NCBI RefSeq assembly: GCF_020991065.1
Contig: NZ_CP087710.1
Coordinates: forward strand, 62,001 to 126,000
Source of the DNA: Nocardioides okcheonensis
GTDB taxonomy: Bacteria; Actinomycetota; Actinomycetes; Propionibacteriales; Nocardioidaceae
Reading direction: 5' to 3'
DNA: 64,000 nt
This document shows positions 8,081-16,425 of this stretch, piece by piece. The translations under genes and the position numbers were made by a program. The stretch's first letter is position 1, and each line of letters begins with the position of its first letter. Under the pieces are notes generated by a model. It was not told the DNA's origin. It ran no database searches and was given only the letters and a program-made list of their open reading frames with translations.

Positions 8081-8731
8081 TCACGTGGCCGCCCCGCTGT
8101 CCAGCAGCCAGTGGTACTGCATCCGCAGTGCCCGGTCGACCGACCCTGCGACCGCGCCCAGGCCCAGCGAGAGGTTGAGCCACGTCGGCAGGTGCACCGG
8201 TGAGTGGAAGGTGCCGAGGGTCGAGGCGATGGCGGGGACCTGCGAGACCGGCTCGGCCGCCTGGAGCGCGCCCAGCGTGACGCCGACGACCAGCAGGGCC
8301 ACCGAGACCGCGCCGACGAGGCTGCTCGCGACGGGGTGGCGTCGGGCGAACCGCGCGCGACGGCCCTCGGCGGAGCGGGGGTCGGGCTCGAGGGCCCGCG
8401 CCGTCCCGTCGTGGGTGACGAGGTGGCAACGCCGCAGCCCTGCCGGGCTCCTGCGGACCTCGATGTGACCGCCGTCGACCGGGAACCTCGCCGGCAGCCT
8501 GGACTCGAGGTGGCGGACGCCGTCGACGTACAGGCTCGCCCGCACCACGCCGTTGGCGTCCCCACCGTGCCTCACCTCGACGGTGTGCACGACCGGGCGG
8601 CCCTCGTGCTCGAGCGTGATCGACAGCAGGGAGCGGCGGAACGCCTGCCACCAGCGGAAGGGCCGCAGCGGCCGGCCGTCGGCCGGCCTGGCGCGGCGCT
8701 CGAGCCGTCGGTCGTTCCAGCCGGCGCTCAC
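8081..8731 (-). CDS. membrane protein, unknown function
   Basis: Protein of 216 residues that I do not recognise. The N-terminal 130 residues are soluble and strand-rich, with a repeated pattern of charged beta-strands (VEVRHGGDANGVVRASLYVDG and the next block). Two membrane segments follow (about 139-158 and 184-202). Its GTG overlaps the stop of the upstream CPBP protease by 4 bases (GTGA), so it is translationally coupled to it and could be a partner or substrate (inference). Confidence 0.6.
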   Translation of the reverse strand: MSAGWNDRRLERRARPADGRPLRPFRWWQAFRRSLLSITLEHEGRPVVHTVEVRHGGDANGVVRASLYVDGVRHLESRLPARFPVDGGHIEVRRSPAGLRRCHLVTHDGTARALEPDPRSAEGRRARFARRHPVASSLVGAVSVALLVVGVTLGALQAAEPVSQVPAIASTLGTFHSPVHLPTWLNLSLGLGAVAGSVDRALRMQYHWLLDSGAAT

Positions 8732-9666
8732 CGGTCCTCGCTCCGGGCGGGCGCACGGACGGGGCCGCTGCGGGTCATCCACCAGACGAGGGCGGTGGAG
8801 AGCAGGATCGCCGCGCTGGGGACCAGGTTCACCGGGGACCCGACGGCCGTCGCGCGGTTGTCGAGCTCGCCGCCGACGTCGAGGTGGAGCGCCGTGGCGA
8901 CCAGGAGGGCGAGGTTGTAGACGGCGTGCAGCACGACGGCGACCTCGAGTCCGCCGGTGCGCCACGTGACGACCGCCATCGAGCCGAACAGCACGAGGTA
9001 GGAGGTCAGCAGGTAGGGGTCGAGGGTCCCGTGCACGAGCGAGAACACGACCGTGGTCACGACGACGCCCGCCACGAGGCCGACGCGCGGGCTGCGCGCC
9101 CACCCGCCCACCACCCGGAACATCAGCCCCCGGAAGCCGTACTCCTCGCCGGCGACGGCGAGCGGGCTGATGACGAGGCTGATGAGGACCATCGCGACGA
9201 GGTCCGCGTCGGTCCACGACGTCGTCGAGCCGCCCTGCAGCGCGCTGATCCCCACCGCCACCAGGACGAGCGGTCCGAGCACGAGCAGGGTCCTGGCGAG
9301 GACGCCGAACCGGAAGCGTCCGGTCACCGAGTGCAGGGTGCCCGCCGGGACTCGGTAGAGCATCCGCTGGAGCAGCATGGACCACGGGATGAGCAGCGCC
9401 AGCGAGAGCGACCCGGCGGCGTGGCGCAGGGGAGTGAACGCCTCGTCGCGCCCGAGCACGCGGGTGTCGATGACCTTCGACAGCTCCACGAAGCCCGCCG
9501 AGAAGCCGACGAAGCCCACCAGGAGCAGCAGGATCGTCAGCAGTCCCCGGGGGACCCGACGCGAGTCGCCCGCGAAGGCTCGGTGGTACTCCGTCCCGGC
9601 CGGGAGTCCGGGCGTCGGCGACGGCACGTCGCCCCTCAGCAGCCAGGTCTGGTCGGTCGTGGTCAC
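8728..9666 (-). CDS. CPBP intramembrane metalloprotease
   Basis: Multi-pass membrane protein of 312 residues with about eight hydrophobic segments and the CPBP motifs GEEYGFRGLMF (EExxxR), FSLVHGT and LHAVYN. It is similar in plan to the CPBP protein at 3892-4842 but clearly diverged. GTG at 9666 has GGGAGA upstream. It heads a two-gene operon with the coupled membrane protein and is divergent from a TetR gene with two strong operators, one near this start. A role in processing a membrane-embedded peptide or in stress/immunity is possible but not shown. Confidence 0.85.
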   Translation of the reverse strand: MTTTDQTWLLRGDVPSPTPGLPAGTEYHRAFAGDSRRVPRGLLTILLLLVGFVGFSAGFVELSKVIDTRVLGRDEAFTPLRHAAGSLSLALLIPWSMLLQRMLYRVPAGTLHSVTGRFRFGVLARTLLVLGPLVLVAVGISALQGGSTTSWTDADLVAMVLISLVISPLAVAGEEYGFRGLMFRVVGGWARSPRVGLVAGVVVTTVVFSLVHGTLDPYLLTSYLVLFGSMAVVTWRTGGLEVAVVLHAVYNLALLVATALHLDVGGELDNRATAVGSPVNLVPSAAILLSTALVWWMTRSGPVRAPARSEDR

Positions 9667-9697
9667 GGTGCTCGGTCTCCCGTCGGGTCGTCGGCTA

Positions 9698-9744
9698 CTA
9701 GTACGGCGTACTAGCGCTAGGCTGACGCTAGCACAGCGTGTTAG
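9698..9744. promoter_or_regulatory. two tandem TetR operators
   Basis: Operator 1 is the perfect dyad CTAGTAC-GGC-GTACTAG (9698-9714). Operator 2 is CTAGCAC-AGC-GTGTTAG (9728-9744), 6 of 7 arm positions matching. Their centres are 30 bases apart, on the same helix face. They flank the candidate -10 TAGGCT (9718-9723) of the TetR gene, so binding would block both divergent promoters. Confidence 0.75.
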
Positions 9745-9768
9745 TCATCGGAGAGGGGCGGACCGCAC

Positions 9769-10365
9769 GTGACCGGAGGGACACCGTCGACGAGGGACAA
9801 GATCCTGGTCGCCGCGGCGACCATGCTCGGCGAGGACCCGACCGCCCGGCTCAGCGTCCGCGCGGTCGCGGCGCGCGCGGGCGTCAGCGTCGGCTCGCTG
9901 CGGCACTTCTTCCCGACCCAGCGGCTGCTGGTGGACACGGTGGTCGCCGGCCTCGCCTCGCTGGAGGTCCCCGACGACCCGATGGGCGACGTCGCGTCGA
10001 GCCCGTCGGAACGGCTCGTGGCCTGCCTCCAGCTGCTCCTGTCCGAGGTGGGGGCGGGGGAGCAGGCGCGCGCCAACCTCACGTCGCTGCACCGTGCCTG
10101 GGTCGCGTCGCCCCCCGATGCCGACTCGGAGCACGCCTTCCTCGCCCTCGAGCGCCTGGCAGTGCACCGCGTGTCGGCCTGGCTGGCCGTCCTGCGCGAC
10201 GAGGGAGCGCTGGCGCCGGGTGACCTCGAGCAGCAGGCCCGGTTCCTGCTCACGGTCGTGAACGGTCTCTCGCTCGAGCGCGCACTCCCGGGCGCCCAGG
10301 CCCGGCTGCCGCACGACCTGGCCACCCTGGAGGTCGCCGTGTCGGCCGTGGTTGCGGCGGCGTGA
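9769..10365 (+). CDS. TetR/AcrR-family regulator
   Basis: Regulator of 198 residues with a TetR DNA-binding domain (RDKILVAAATMLGEDPTARLSVRAVAARAGVSVGSLRHFFPTQRLLVDTV, about 9-58) and a helical ligand domain. The GTG start has GAGAGGGG upstream, so this transcript has a leader. Two dyads in the promoter region (9698-9744) share one consensus and fit autoregulation plus repression of the divergent CPBP operon. Confidence 0.88.
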   Translation: MTGGTPSTRDKILVAAATMLGEDPTARLSVRAVAARAGVSVGSLRHFFPTQRLLVDTVVAGLASLEVPDDPMGDVASSPSERLVACLQLLLSEVGAGEQARANLTSLHRAWVASPPDADSEHAFLALERLAVHRVSAWLAVLRDEGALAPGDLEQQARFLLTVVNGLSLERALPGAQARLPHDLATLEVAVSAVVAAA

Positions 10366-10431
10366 CGCCGTGGACGGGCCGCAGGGTCACGGCCAGCTGG
10401 CGTGCATACGTAGGAGATTGCCTAATAGGTT

Positions 10432-10437
10432 TAGGAT
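10432..10437 (+). promoter_or_regulatory. -10 element TAGGAT, leaderless start
   Basis: TAGGAT ends 6 bases before the GTG of the FBP-domain gene. It overlaps a small dyad, CCTAA-N5-TTAGG (10421-10435), that could be an operator for an unknown factor. Confidence 0.5.
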
Positions 10438-10443
10438 CGTCTC

Positions 10444-10926
10444 GTGAACCCGCTGACCGAGAAGCAGATCCGCACGTCGTTCGTGAACCTCAGCAAGGGT
10501 GCCGCGGGGAGGGTCAACCTCCCGGCGGACCTGGACGAGCGACCGTGGGGCGATCTCGACTACCTGGGTTGGCAGGACCCGAAGGCGCCGGGACGCCACT
10601 ACCTGGTGGCCGAACGCGACGGCCGGCCCTGCGGCATCGCGCTGCGAGCATCGGACGCGGGTGCCGGGCGGATGCGAAGGACGATGTGCGACCTCTGCAC
10701 GACCGTCGGGTCAGTGGGCCTGATGGTGGCGCCCCGTGCGGGCAGGGCGGGCCAGCGCGGTGACTCGGTCGGCACCTACGTCTGCGCCGCGCTCGACTGC
10801 TCGCTCTTCGCCCGCAACGTCCGGAGCAACGGCACGGTGGTCATGGACGAGCGGCTCACGGTCGAGCAGAAGGTCGCGCGGCTGATGGCGAACCTGGACA
10901 CCTTCGTGGCCAGGGTGGTCCGCTGA
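10444..10926 (+). CDS. FBP-domain (FusB-like) zinc-finger protein
   Basis: Protein of 160 residues of the FBP (EF-G-binding, fibronectin-binding-type) family. The C-terminal half carries the four-cysteine treble-clef zinc site: MCDLC and YVCAALDC. In FusB/FusC this domain binds elongation factor G and rescues ribosomes stalled by fusidic acid; chromosomal actinobacterial members have no proven function. It is monocistronic, with a leaderless-type promoter and a dyad over the -10 region. Ribosome-related activity is inferred from the domain only. Confidence 0.8.
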   Translation: MNPLTEKQIRTSFVNLSKGAAGRVNLPADLDERPWGDLDYLGWQDPKAPGRHYLVAERDGRPCGIALRASDAGAGRMRRTMCDLCTTVGSVGLMVAPRAGRAGQRGDSVGTYVCAALDCSLFARNVRSNGTVVMDERLTVEQKVARLMANLDTFVARVVR

Positions 10927-10992
10927 CCGACGCTCCTCCCGCACCCGACTGCGCCCGACGTCTCGCGGCCCGGCGCGTGCGACAGTGATCGG

Positions 10993-11601
10993 GTGCCCAC
11001 CATCTCGTCCGCCCTGACTCTCGCCGACTGGCGCGCCCGCGTCTCCTCGCTCTACGAGGAGGTGCGGGCCTGCGACGACCCGGCCGAGGGACACCGCCTG
11101 TGGCGTGAGGGACGCGCGGACCTCTTCGCCACCCATCCCCAGAGCCCGACCGCGGGTGTCCCCGAGCTGAGGCAGCGGGGCGTGGACTACTGGGCCTACG
11201 ACCCGGCGCTGCGGTTCACGGTCGAGATCGAGTCGGCCGACGCCGACGAGCGCGAGGTCGACGGCGGGGACGACGGGTCGGTCACGCTGCACCGGATCGG
11301 CCTGGTCCGACTGCCCGAGCCGGTGGGCGGCAGGCTCGACGTGTGGTGGCTGCACCAGTACGGCGGCGGGATCTTCGTCCCGCTGCGCGACGGCACGGCC
11401 GGCGACGGCAGCTACGGCGCGGGTCGCTACCTCCTCGACTCGGCCAAGGGCGCGTGGCTCGGCGGTGACGACCGACACCTGGTCGTCGACCTCAACTTCG
11501 CCTACCACCCCTCGTGCCGCTACGACGACCGGTGGCGTTGCCCGCTCGCGCCCGCCGGGAACACCATCGCGGCCCGCGTGGAGGCAGGCGAGCGCCTCTG
11601 A
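10993..11601 (+). CDS. DUF1684-family protein
   Basis: Protein of 202 residues with the DUF1684 layout. The N-terminal helix is followed by DLFATHPQSP, the conserved GAGRYLLDSAKGAWLGG block, and the C-terminal NFAYHPSCRYDDRWRCPLAPAGNTIAARVEAGE, which is the family's hallmark. Function of the family is not established. No signal peptide. The GTG start is 66 bases after the preceding gene and lacks a good ribosome site. Confidence 0.8.
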   Translation: MPTISSALTLADWRARVSSLYEEVRACDDPAEGHRLWREGRADLFATHPQSPTAGVPELRQRGVDYWAYDPALRFTVEIESADADEREVDGGDDGSVTLHRIGLVRLPEPVGGRLDVWWLHQYGGGIFVPLRDGTAGDGSYGAGRYLLDSAKGAWLGGDDRHLVVDLNFAYHPSCRYDDRWRCPLAPAGNTIAARVEAGERL

Positions 11602-11907
11602 GGACGCCGAGCAGGCCAGGGGCTCGCAGAGGAGTGACGTGGCCACTTCCGTGCCACGTGAAGCCAAGCGCTTCTCGCGGCATGAGCGGACGTCCGACAC
11701 TCGCGCAACGCTGGCGCACCCGCACTCTGGCTTGTCGCATGGTGCTCGTTGCCGCCACTGGGCGGTGGTCTGCAGAACGACGGCACGATGAAGCGGCCAC
11801 GGAGAGTCCAGCAGCTGCCCGGGCATTCCTTCAGGGGGTTCTTCGGGTCGACCCTGAGGTGTCATGGAATCCTGCGGCGTTCCCTTTTCCAGCCATGGCT
11901 CCAGTCC

Positions 11908-11913
11908 TACTTT
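11908..11913 (+). promoter_or_regulatory. -10 element TACTTT, leaderless start
   Basis: TACTTT ends 6 bases before GTG 11920. The preceding 300 bases (11602-11907) contain no gene I can support and no clear hairpin. Confidence 0.45.
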
Positions 11914-11919
11914 TGACGC

Positions 11920-13023
11920 GTGAACGACCAACTGCACAGCCATTCACCCGGCAGCGTGATTGCAGCCGCGCCGGGCCTTGAAGGGCGTCGACGCCTCGTG
12001 ACGGCGATCGTCGCGGCGGTGGTCTTGTCCGCGACTGCCGGCGTCCTGTGGGGCAGGCCGCCAGGTATCGCGTCGGCGTCTCGTCCCACGGGGCCCTCCA
12101 CGGAGGGCTTCAGGATGTGGGACCTCGGCGATGCAGTGACGTCCCCTGCTTCGGGTGTTGCGGTGGCGCCGGACGGAACGGTGATCGTCGTGGACCGTGA
12201 CGAGCGGCCGTTCGCGTGGAGCGAGCCGGTCGACCACGACGTGGTCCACCGCGTGGACCCGGACTCGGGCCGCGTCGTGGGGTCGTGGGGGCGTGGGGCG
12301 CTGGCGTCACCCCACGGTGTGGACGTCGCGAGCGACGGGACCGTGTGGATCACCGACGTCGGCAGCAACCAGGTGGTCGCCTTCGATGCCAACGGCGAGG
12401 AGACATTCCGGCTGGGGAGCCCCTACGGCTCGGCGCTCGAGAAGTGCATGCAGGTCCGCAACGTCCTGACCAACCTGCCGTGCCCGTCCGAGGGCCTGAC
12501 CTTCGCTCGTCCGACGGACGTTGTTGCTGCGGACGACGGGTCCGTCTACATCTCCGACGGCTATCGCGGTTCCCGTGTGGTGAAGGTCGATGCCGACGGT
12601 CATCAGGTCGCGGCCATCGGTGAGCTCGGGGACGCACCCGGGCAGTTCTTCCTGCCACACGGCATCGACCTCCTCGCCGATGGCCGCGTCGTCGTCGCCG
12701 AACGCCGCAACGCGCGAGTGCAGCTGGTTGACGCCGACCTGAGCCGCGCGACCGTCGTACCTGCGCGGGTTGGCCGACCCTACGACGTCGCCGTCGGTCC
12801 GGACGGTGATCTGTACGTCCTCGACGGCGGGGACGGCCTCGACGGAGGCGGCCAGTCGCGATCAGCGGTGTACCGGCTGGACCCCGACACCTATGAGCTC
12901 CTCCACGCCTATCGGATGCCGACGGGCGTGGCTGGTCACCAGCTCGCCGTCAGCGATGAGGCGATCGTCGTGACGGCCATCGAGGGCGCACCGACCTGGC
13001 ATGTTTCCCTGGACGGAGCGTGA
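11920..13023 (+). CDS. secreted NHL-type beta-propeller protein
   Basis: Protein of 367 residues. An N-terminal hydrophobic segment (about 25-47) acts as signal or membrane anchor. The rest is a series of about five or six NHL-like blades with repeating patterns such as GVAVAPDGTVIVVDRD, GVDVASDGTVWITDVGSNQVVAFD and PYDVAVGPDGDLYVLD. A cysteine pair lies between blades (EKCMQVRNVLTNLPC), probably a disulfide. The fold resembles peptidyl-alpha-hydroxyglycine amidating lyase, but no catalytic residues can be assigned, so an enzymatic role is unproven. Confidence 0.75.
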   Translation: MNDQLHSHSPGSVIAAAPGLEGRRRLVTAIVAAVVLSATAGVLWGRPPGIASASRPTGPSTEGFRMWDLGDAVTSPASGVAVAPDGTVIVVDRDERPFAWSEPVDHDVVHRVDPDSGRVVGSWGRGALASPHGVDVASDGTVWITDVGSNQVVAFDANGEETFRLGSPYGSALEKCMQVRNVLTNLPCPSEGLTFARPTDVVAADDGSVYISDGYRGSRVVKVDADGHQVAAIGELGDAPGQFFLPHGIDLLADGRVVVAERRNARVQLVDADLSRATVVPARVGRPYDVAVGPDGDLYVLDGGDGLDGGGQSRSAVYRLDPDTYELLHAYRMPTGVAGHQLAVSDEAIVVTAIEGAPTWHVSLDGA

Positions 13024-13153
13024 CCGCGTCTCTGTCGCGATGGATCCGGGTGCCTGGACACCACGCTTGATCCGTCTCGTGGCCCGGCCCCAGCTGTGCT
13101 GCAGCGCTGCCGACGGGCGCAGGGGGAACGTGAGCGCACCGACCCGCGTCCGG

Positions 13154-13615
13154 TCACGGGGCGGGCGGGACCTCCGCCCCGGCAAGCGCGAGCAGTGCCG
13201 TGGTCGAGCCGTCGAGGTAGGCGATGACTGCTTCGCCGCTGCGTCGGCTCATTCGAGCAGCGAGAGCATCGAGGTCTCGAAGCAGCGGAAGCACGTGAGC
13301 GACGACGGTGTCACGGCCGGTGTCGGTGAGCTCGATCGCCACCCGGCGGCGGTCCTCGGGGTCACTCGTACGCCGCGCGTGGTCACGCTTCTCGAGGCGC
13401 CTCAACAGGTGGGTCACGGCGCCTTGACTGATGCCGAGGCGCCCAGCGAGCTCCACCGCACTCAGGGGTCCGACCATCAGGTGCTCGAGGGCATCCACGT
13501 CCGTACGTGAGACCCCGAGCGTGCGAGCAAGATGACCTTGAGCACGTGTGTGTGCCAGCAGCACTCGTTGCAGCGCCGTTGACAGTGGGTCGTGCGGAAC
13601 GTCTTCAGGTGTCAT
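13154..13615 (-). CDS. MarR-family regulator
   Basis: Winged-helix regulator of 153 residues. The DNA-binding part is LAGRLGISQGAVTHLLRRLEKRDHARRTSDPEDRRRVAIELTDTG (about 61-105), with the Asp-Arg-Arg wing typical of MarR. ATG at 13615 is preferred to the longer reading, which has no family similarity. It is divergent from an NAD(P)-binding protein 42 bases away; the intergenic region holds an ATACT/AGTAT inverted repeat (13614-13637) around a TA-rich core, a likely operator for both genes. Confidence 0.85.
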   Translation of the reverse strand: MTPEDVPHDPLSTALQRVLLAHTRAQGHLARTLGVSRTDVDALEHLMVGPLSAVELAGRLGISQGAVTHLLRRLEKRDHARRTSDPEDRRRVAIELTDTGRDTVVAHVLPLLRDLDALAARMSRRSGEAVIAYLDGSTTALLALAGAEVPPAP

Positions 13616-13637
13616 ACTGCTTGCATATCTAAAGTAT
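13614..13637. promoter_or_regulatory. candidate MarR operator
   Basis: ATACT at 13614-13618 and AGTAT at 13633-13637 form an inverted repeat around an AT-rich core, unusual in this GC-rich DNA, between the MarR gene and the divergent NAD(P)-binding gene. Confidence 0.4.
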
Positions 13638-13657
13638 CGGCGAGGACGGTGGCACGC

Positions 13658-14296
13658 ATGAGAATCGGTCTCCTCGGAGCGACTGGCGGAAGTGGAGAGG
13701 CGCTTCTGAGTCTGGCATGCGAAGCAGGCCACGACGTCCGCGTCGTCGCTCGACGCCCCGACGCGGTCCAGGTCCCGAAGGGAGCGTCGGTCCGCGTCGC
13801 GTCGGGTGACGCCACCGACCCGGCAGCGCTCGGCTCTGGACTCGACGGCTGCGAGGTCGTCGTCAACCTCGTCGGCGTGAGCGGCCTGCTCGCCGCGCGG
13901 CGTGGCACCACGGTCTACTCACGGAGCGTCGCGGCCCTCGTCGCCGCAGCTCCTAGGGCCGGATTCTCCCGCGTGGTGCTCGTCACCAGCGGCGGAGTCG
14001 TGGACCAGCCGGATGACGGCTGGTTCTACACGCACGTCCTCAAGCGCCACTTCCTCGAGCCGACGTACCGCGACATGCGCCTCGCGGAGCGATCACTCCA
14101 GGACAGCGACCTGGGCTGGACCATCGTCCGCCCCGGCTACCTCACGGGCGACAAGCAACGCACCGACTACCGCGTCAGCATCGATGCCCCCCTGGCCAAG
14201 GACGGCTCGTTGAGCAGGTGGAGCCTCGCGCACGCCATCCTCCAGCGGGCACTCAGCGACGAGGCGCTCGGCCACACGCTTGCCGTGGCCACGTGA
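13658..14296 (+). CDS. NAD(P)-binding protein, NmrA/SDR-like
   Basis: Atypical short-chain dehydrogenase-like protein of 212 residues. The Rossmann motif GLLGATGGSG is at the N-terminus (residues 4-13), with an Arg-rich stretch VVARRPDA at the end of beta-2 that favours NADP. Later come VVLVTSGGV and WTIVRPGYLTG, typical of NmrA/YwnB-like members. ATG 13658 has GAGGACGG upstream. It is divergent from a MarR regulator that probably controls it. Substrate or sensing role is unknown. Confidence 0.8.
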   Translation: MRIGLLGATGGSGEALLSLACEAGHDVRVVARRPDAVQVPKGASVRVASGDATDPAALGSGLDGCEVVVNLVGVSGLLAARRGTTVYSRSVAALVAAAPRAGFSRVVLVTSGGVVDQPDDGWFYTHVLKRHFLEPTYRDMRLAERSLQDSDLGWTIVRPGYLTGDKQRTDYRVSIDAPLAKDGSLSRWSLAHAILQRALSDEALGHTLAVAT

Positions 14297-14445
14297 GACA
14301 CGCAGGTCCTGAGGACGCGGCCCGTGTCCGCGAGCTGCCCACGCTGGCCCCGCCGCTCACGTCGTAGCTCGCGTTCGGCCAGTCGCTCGGAGCTCGGAGA
14401 GACCGGTTGGGCCGTTCATGGGCTGTCCGTCAGCGACCTCGACTG

Positions 14446-14505
14446 GGTCCCGGCGGCCGCGGGCGGCCGCCGGGACCGGAACCCTGTGGAGGCGGGCAGG
14501 GTTCC
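14446..14505. terminator. back-to-back hairpins between convergent genes
   Basis: First hairpin: perfect 15-base arms (14446-14460 and 14463-14477), very GC-rich. Second hairpin directly after: GGAACCCTG / CAGGGTTCC (14478-14486 and 14497-14505) with a 10-base loop. They lie between the convergent genes ending at 14296 and 14535 and probably terminate transcription from both sides. Confidence 0.7.
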
Positions 14506-14534
14506 CCTCGACGGGGCTTGCGTGTCGCTGCCGG

Positions 14535-16280
14535 CTACTTGTGCCGCGACGCCTTGGTGATGTCGAACAGCGTGGTGGTGCCGGAGACCTCGTTGCCGAC
14601 CGCGACCAGGGGCCGGCCGCTCGGGGAGTCGTCGCGGTCGATGAAGGTGAGCCCCTCGGGTCCGAGGTCGCCGGCTGCGGCGAGGTCGGTCGAACCGCTG
14701 ACGGAGAAGTCCCGATTGTTGGTGTAGGTGACAAAGGTGGGCACCGTCGGCTGGGTGAGGTCGTAGACCATGACACCGCCGACGCGCTCGAGGCCGATGA
14801 AGGCGTAGGTGCGGCCATGGATCTTCCCGATCGTGAGTCCCTCGGGTTCTGGGCCCTTGTCGTCGCTGCGGTTGTCGAAGGCCGAGGTGCCGTGGTCGGT
14901 GTTGAAGAACGCGGGCACGGCCGCCGAGGTGATGCGCTCGAGCTGGTCACCGGTCGTGGAGACGAGCTGGCCGTCGGTGGTGAACACGGAGATGCCGCGC
15001 CCGCCGAATCCGTAGAGGGTCTCGTAGCAGGCGCCGGTCGCGTCTAGCCCGTCAGCCTTGGTGATCTTCAGCCGGCTGAGGCCAGTGAACCCGGCTCCGT
15101 TCTTCACCGCGTCGCAGGCGGGCTTGAGGCCGTTCTTGCCGAGGTCGCCCACCCGGACCTCTTCGGAGTAGCCGTCCCAGTCGCGGGTGTCACCTTCGTC
15201 CGCGGTCACCAGGTACGTCTTGCCCTTCGCCCGGTAGGACGCGATGGCGTCGGGTTGGCGGAAGGTCCGGACGTTGGCGTAGGTGCGGATGTCGACGCCG
15301 TCGCGGTCGCTGGCGTCGAACGGCACCTGTGCCCGGTCGACCGTTCCGACGGTCCAGAGGTCGGTGACGACAGCCCGTCGCAGGTCGACCACGGCGACGC
15401 CGTTGGCCTCCTGCAACGTCACGTAGGCGGTCCGGGACTGCTGGTCCACGGTGACGTACTCGGGTTCGAGGACCTCGGAGACGGGGAATGCCGGTGTGCC
15501 GGTGCCCGCGTCGGTGCGCCCGCCGGAGACGCGGATCCCCGCGGGGAGTCCGGCACCTTCGAAGGCGTGGAAGTTCGCGGTCCGCACGGCTGCCTGGGGT
15601 GCGGCAGTGACGCCGCGGGGGAGGGAGACGACCGAGATCGTTCCCTCGGGGTCGACCGAGTAGTCCTCAGCGGGCTCGGCCTCGTTCGCGACGACGGCGC
15701 GGCGGCCGTCGGGGGTGATGGTGACCATGTCCGGCAGCGCGCCGACCCGGACGGCACCGAGGGCTTGGCCGTCGCCCGCGGCGTCGAAGAACACCAGCCA
15801 GCCGTCGTCGGTCTTGGCCGGAGCCTCGACCGCGACGACGCCGAGGCCGTCCTCACGCACGGCGACGGAGTTCGCGACCGCCCCGGCCGCCACGACGGAA
15901 CCGTCGGCCGACGGCACGCCGGAGGTCTGCAGGTCGAACAGCTTGGTCGGCGCGGTCGGGGTGGAGGCGTCGAGGACCTCGACGGTCGCCTGGGCGGCGT
16001 TGACGACCAGGAGGCGCTGGCCGTCGGGGTAGTACTCGACGATCTCGGCGGCCGACTCGTCGAACACTCCGGTCTCATACGTACCGAGGGGGTCGAGGCG
16101 GACCGTGGCACCGCTCGCTGACGTGCGGACCGGGTCGGGGACGAGTGCGGCGTCCGCAACAGAGAGGGGAAGAGCGAGGCAGGTAGCGGCCGCTGACGTC
16201 GCGAGGAGGGCGATCCGACTGAGTGGGGCGACTCGGCCGGTGGGGCGTCCGTCGATGCTGCGCGCGGAGATGAGAGGCAT
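14535..16280 (-). CDS. secreted choice-of-anchor I beta-propeller protein
   Basis: Protein of 581 residues with an N-terminal signal peptide (about 1-45, cleavage near SVADA). The body is a beta-propeller of the choice-of-anchor I family: VVNAAQATVEVLD, MVTITPDGRRAVVANEAEP, PEYVTVDQQSRTAYVTLQEANGVAVVDL, LVTADEGDTRDWDGYSEEVRVGDLG and GPEPEGLTIGKIHGRTYAFIGLERVGGVMVYD. Related domains occur with phytases and 5'-nucleotidases, but no catalytic domain is present. It is divergent from the Pls-like synthetase, and GTTCACC half-boxes (PhoP-like) occur in the shared region. Confidence 0.82.
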   Translation of the reverse strand: MPLISARSIDGRPTGRVAPLSRIALLATSAAATCLALPLSVADAALVPDPVRTSASGATVRLDPLGTYETGVFDESAAEIVEYYPDGQRLLVVNAAQATVEVLDASTPTAPTKLFDLQTSGVPSADGSVVAAGAVANSVAVREDGLGVVAVEAPAKTDDGWLVFFDAAGDGQALGAVRVGALPDMVTITPDGRRAVVANEAEPAEDYSVDPEGTISVVSLPRGVTAAPQAAVRTANFHAFEGAGLPAGIRVSGGRTDAGTGTPAFPVSEVLEPEYVTVDQQSRTAYVTLQEANGVAVVDLRRAVVTDLWTVGTVDRAQVPFDASDRDGVDIRTYANVRTFRQPDAIASYRAKGKTYLVTADEGDTRDWDGYSEEVRVGDLGKNGLKPACDAVKNGAGFTGLSRLKITKADGLDATGACYETLYGFGGRGISVFTTDGQLVSTTGDQLERITSAAVPAFFNTDHGTSAFDNRSDDKGPEPEGLTIGKIHGRTYAFIGLERVGGVMVYDLTQPTVPTFVTYTNNRDFSVSGSTDLAAAGDLGPEGLTFIDRDDSPSGRPLVAVGNEVSGTTTLFDITKASRHK

Positions 16281-16425
16281 GGGTCTGGGGCCTTCCTGAG
16301 GGGGTTCGACGCACCCTAGGGAGCCGCCATGACCGACGAGCGTCACCGAGGTGAACGACCGACCACGTCGCTTGCGACGCGTGCGATGCCACCTCCTGTT
16401 CACCTGGCTGGACCACACTCCGCGC

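Noticed and set aside
10421..10435. Iron-box (DtxR/IdeR) site before the FBP gene
   Set aside because: The half-sites CCTAA...TTAGG are in the opposite orientation to the IdeR consensus (TTAGG...CCTAA).
11602..11907. Gap that might hold a small gene
   Set aside because: All frames here are short, Arg/Ser-rich and without ribosome sites; no hairpin or tRNA-like structure found by eye.
16346..16408. PhoP boxes between the propeller and the Pls-like gene
   Set aside because: Single GTTCACC units on each strand (16349-16356 and 16398-16405) but no adjacent second 11-base unit, so only a weak hint.
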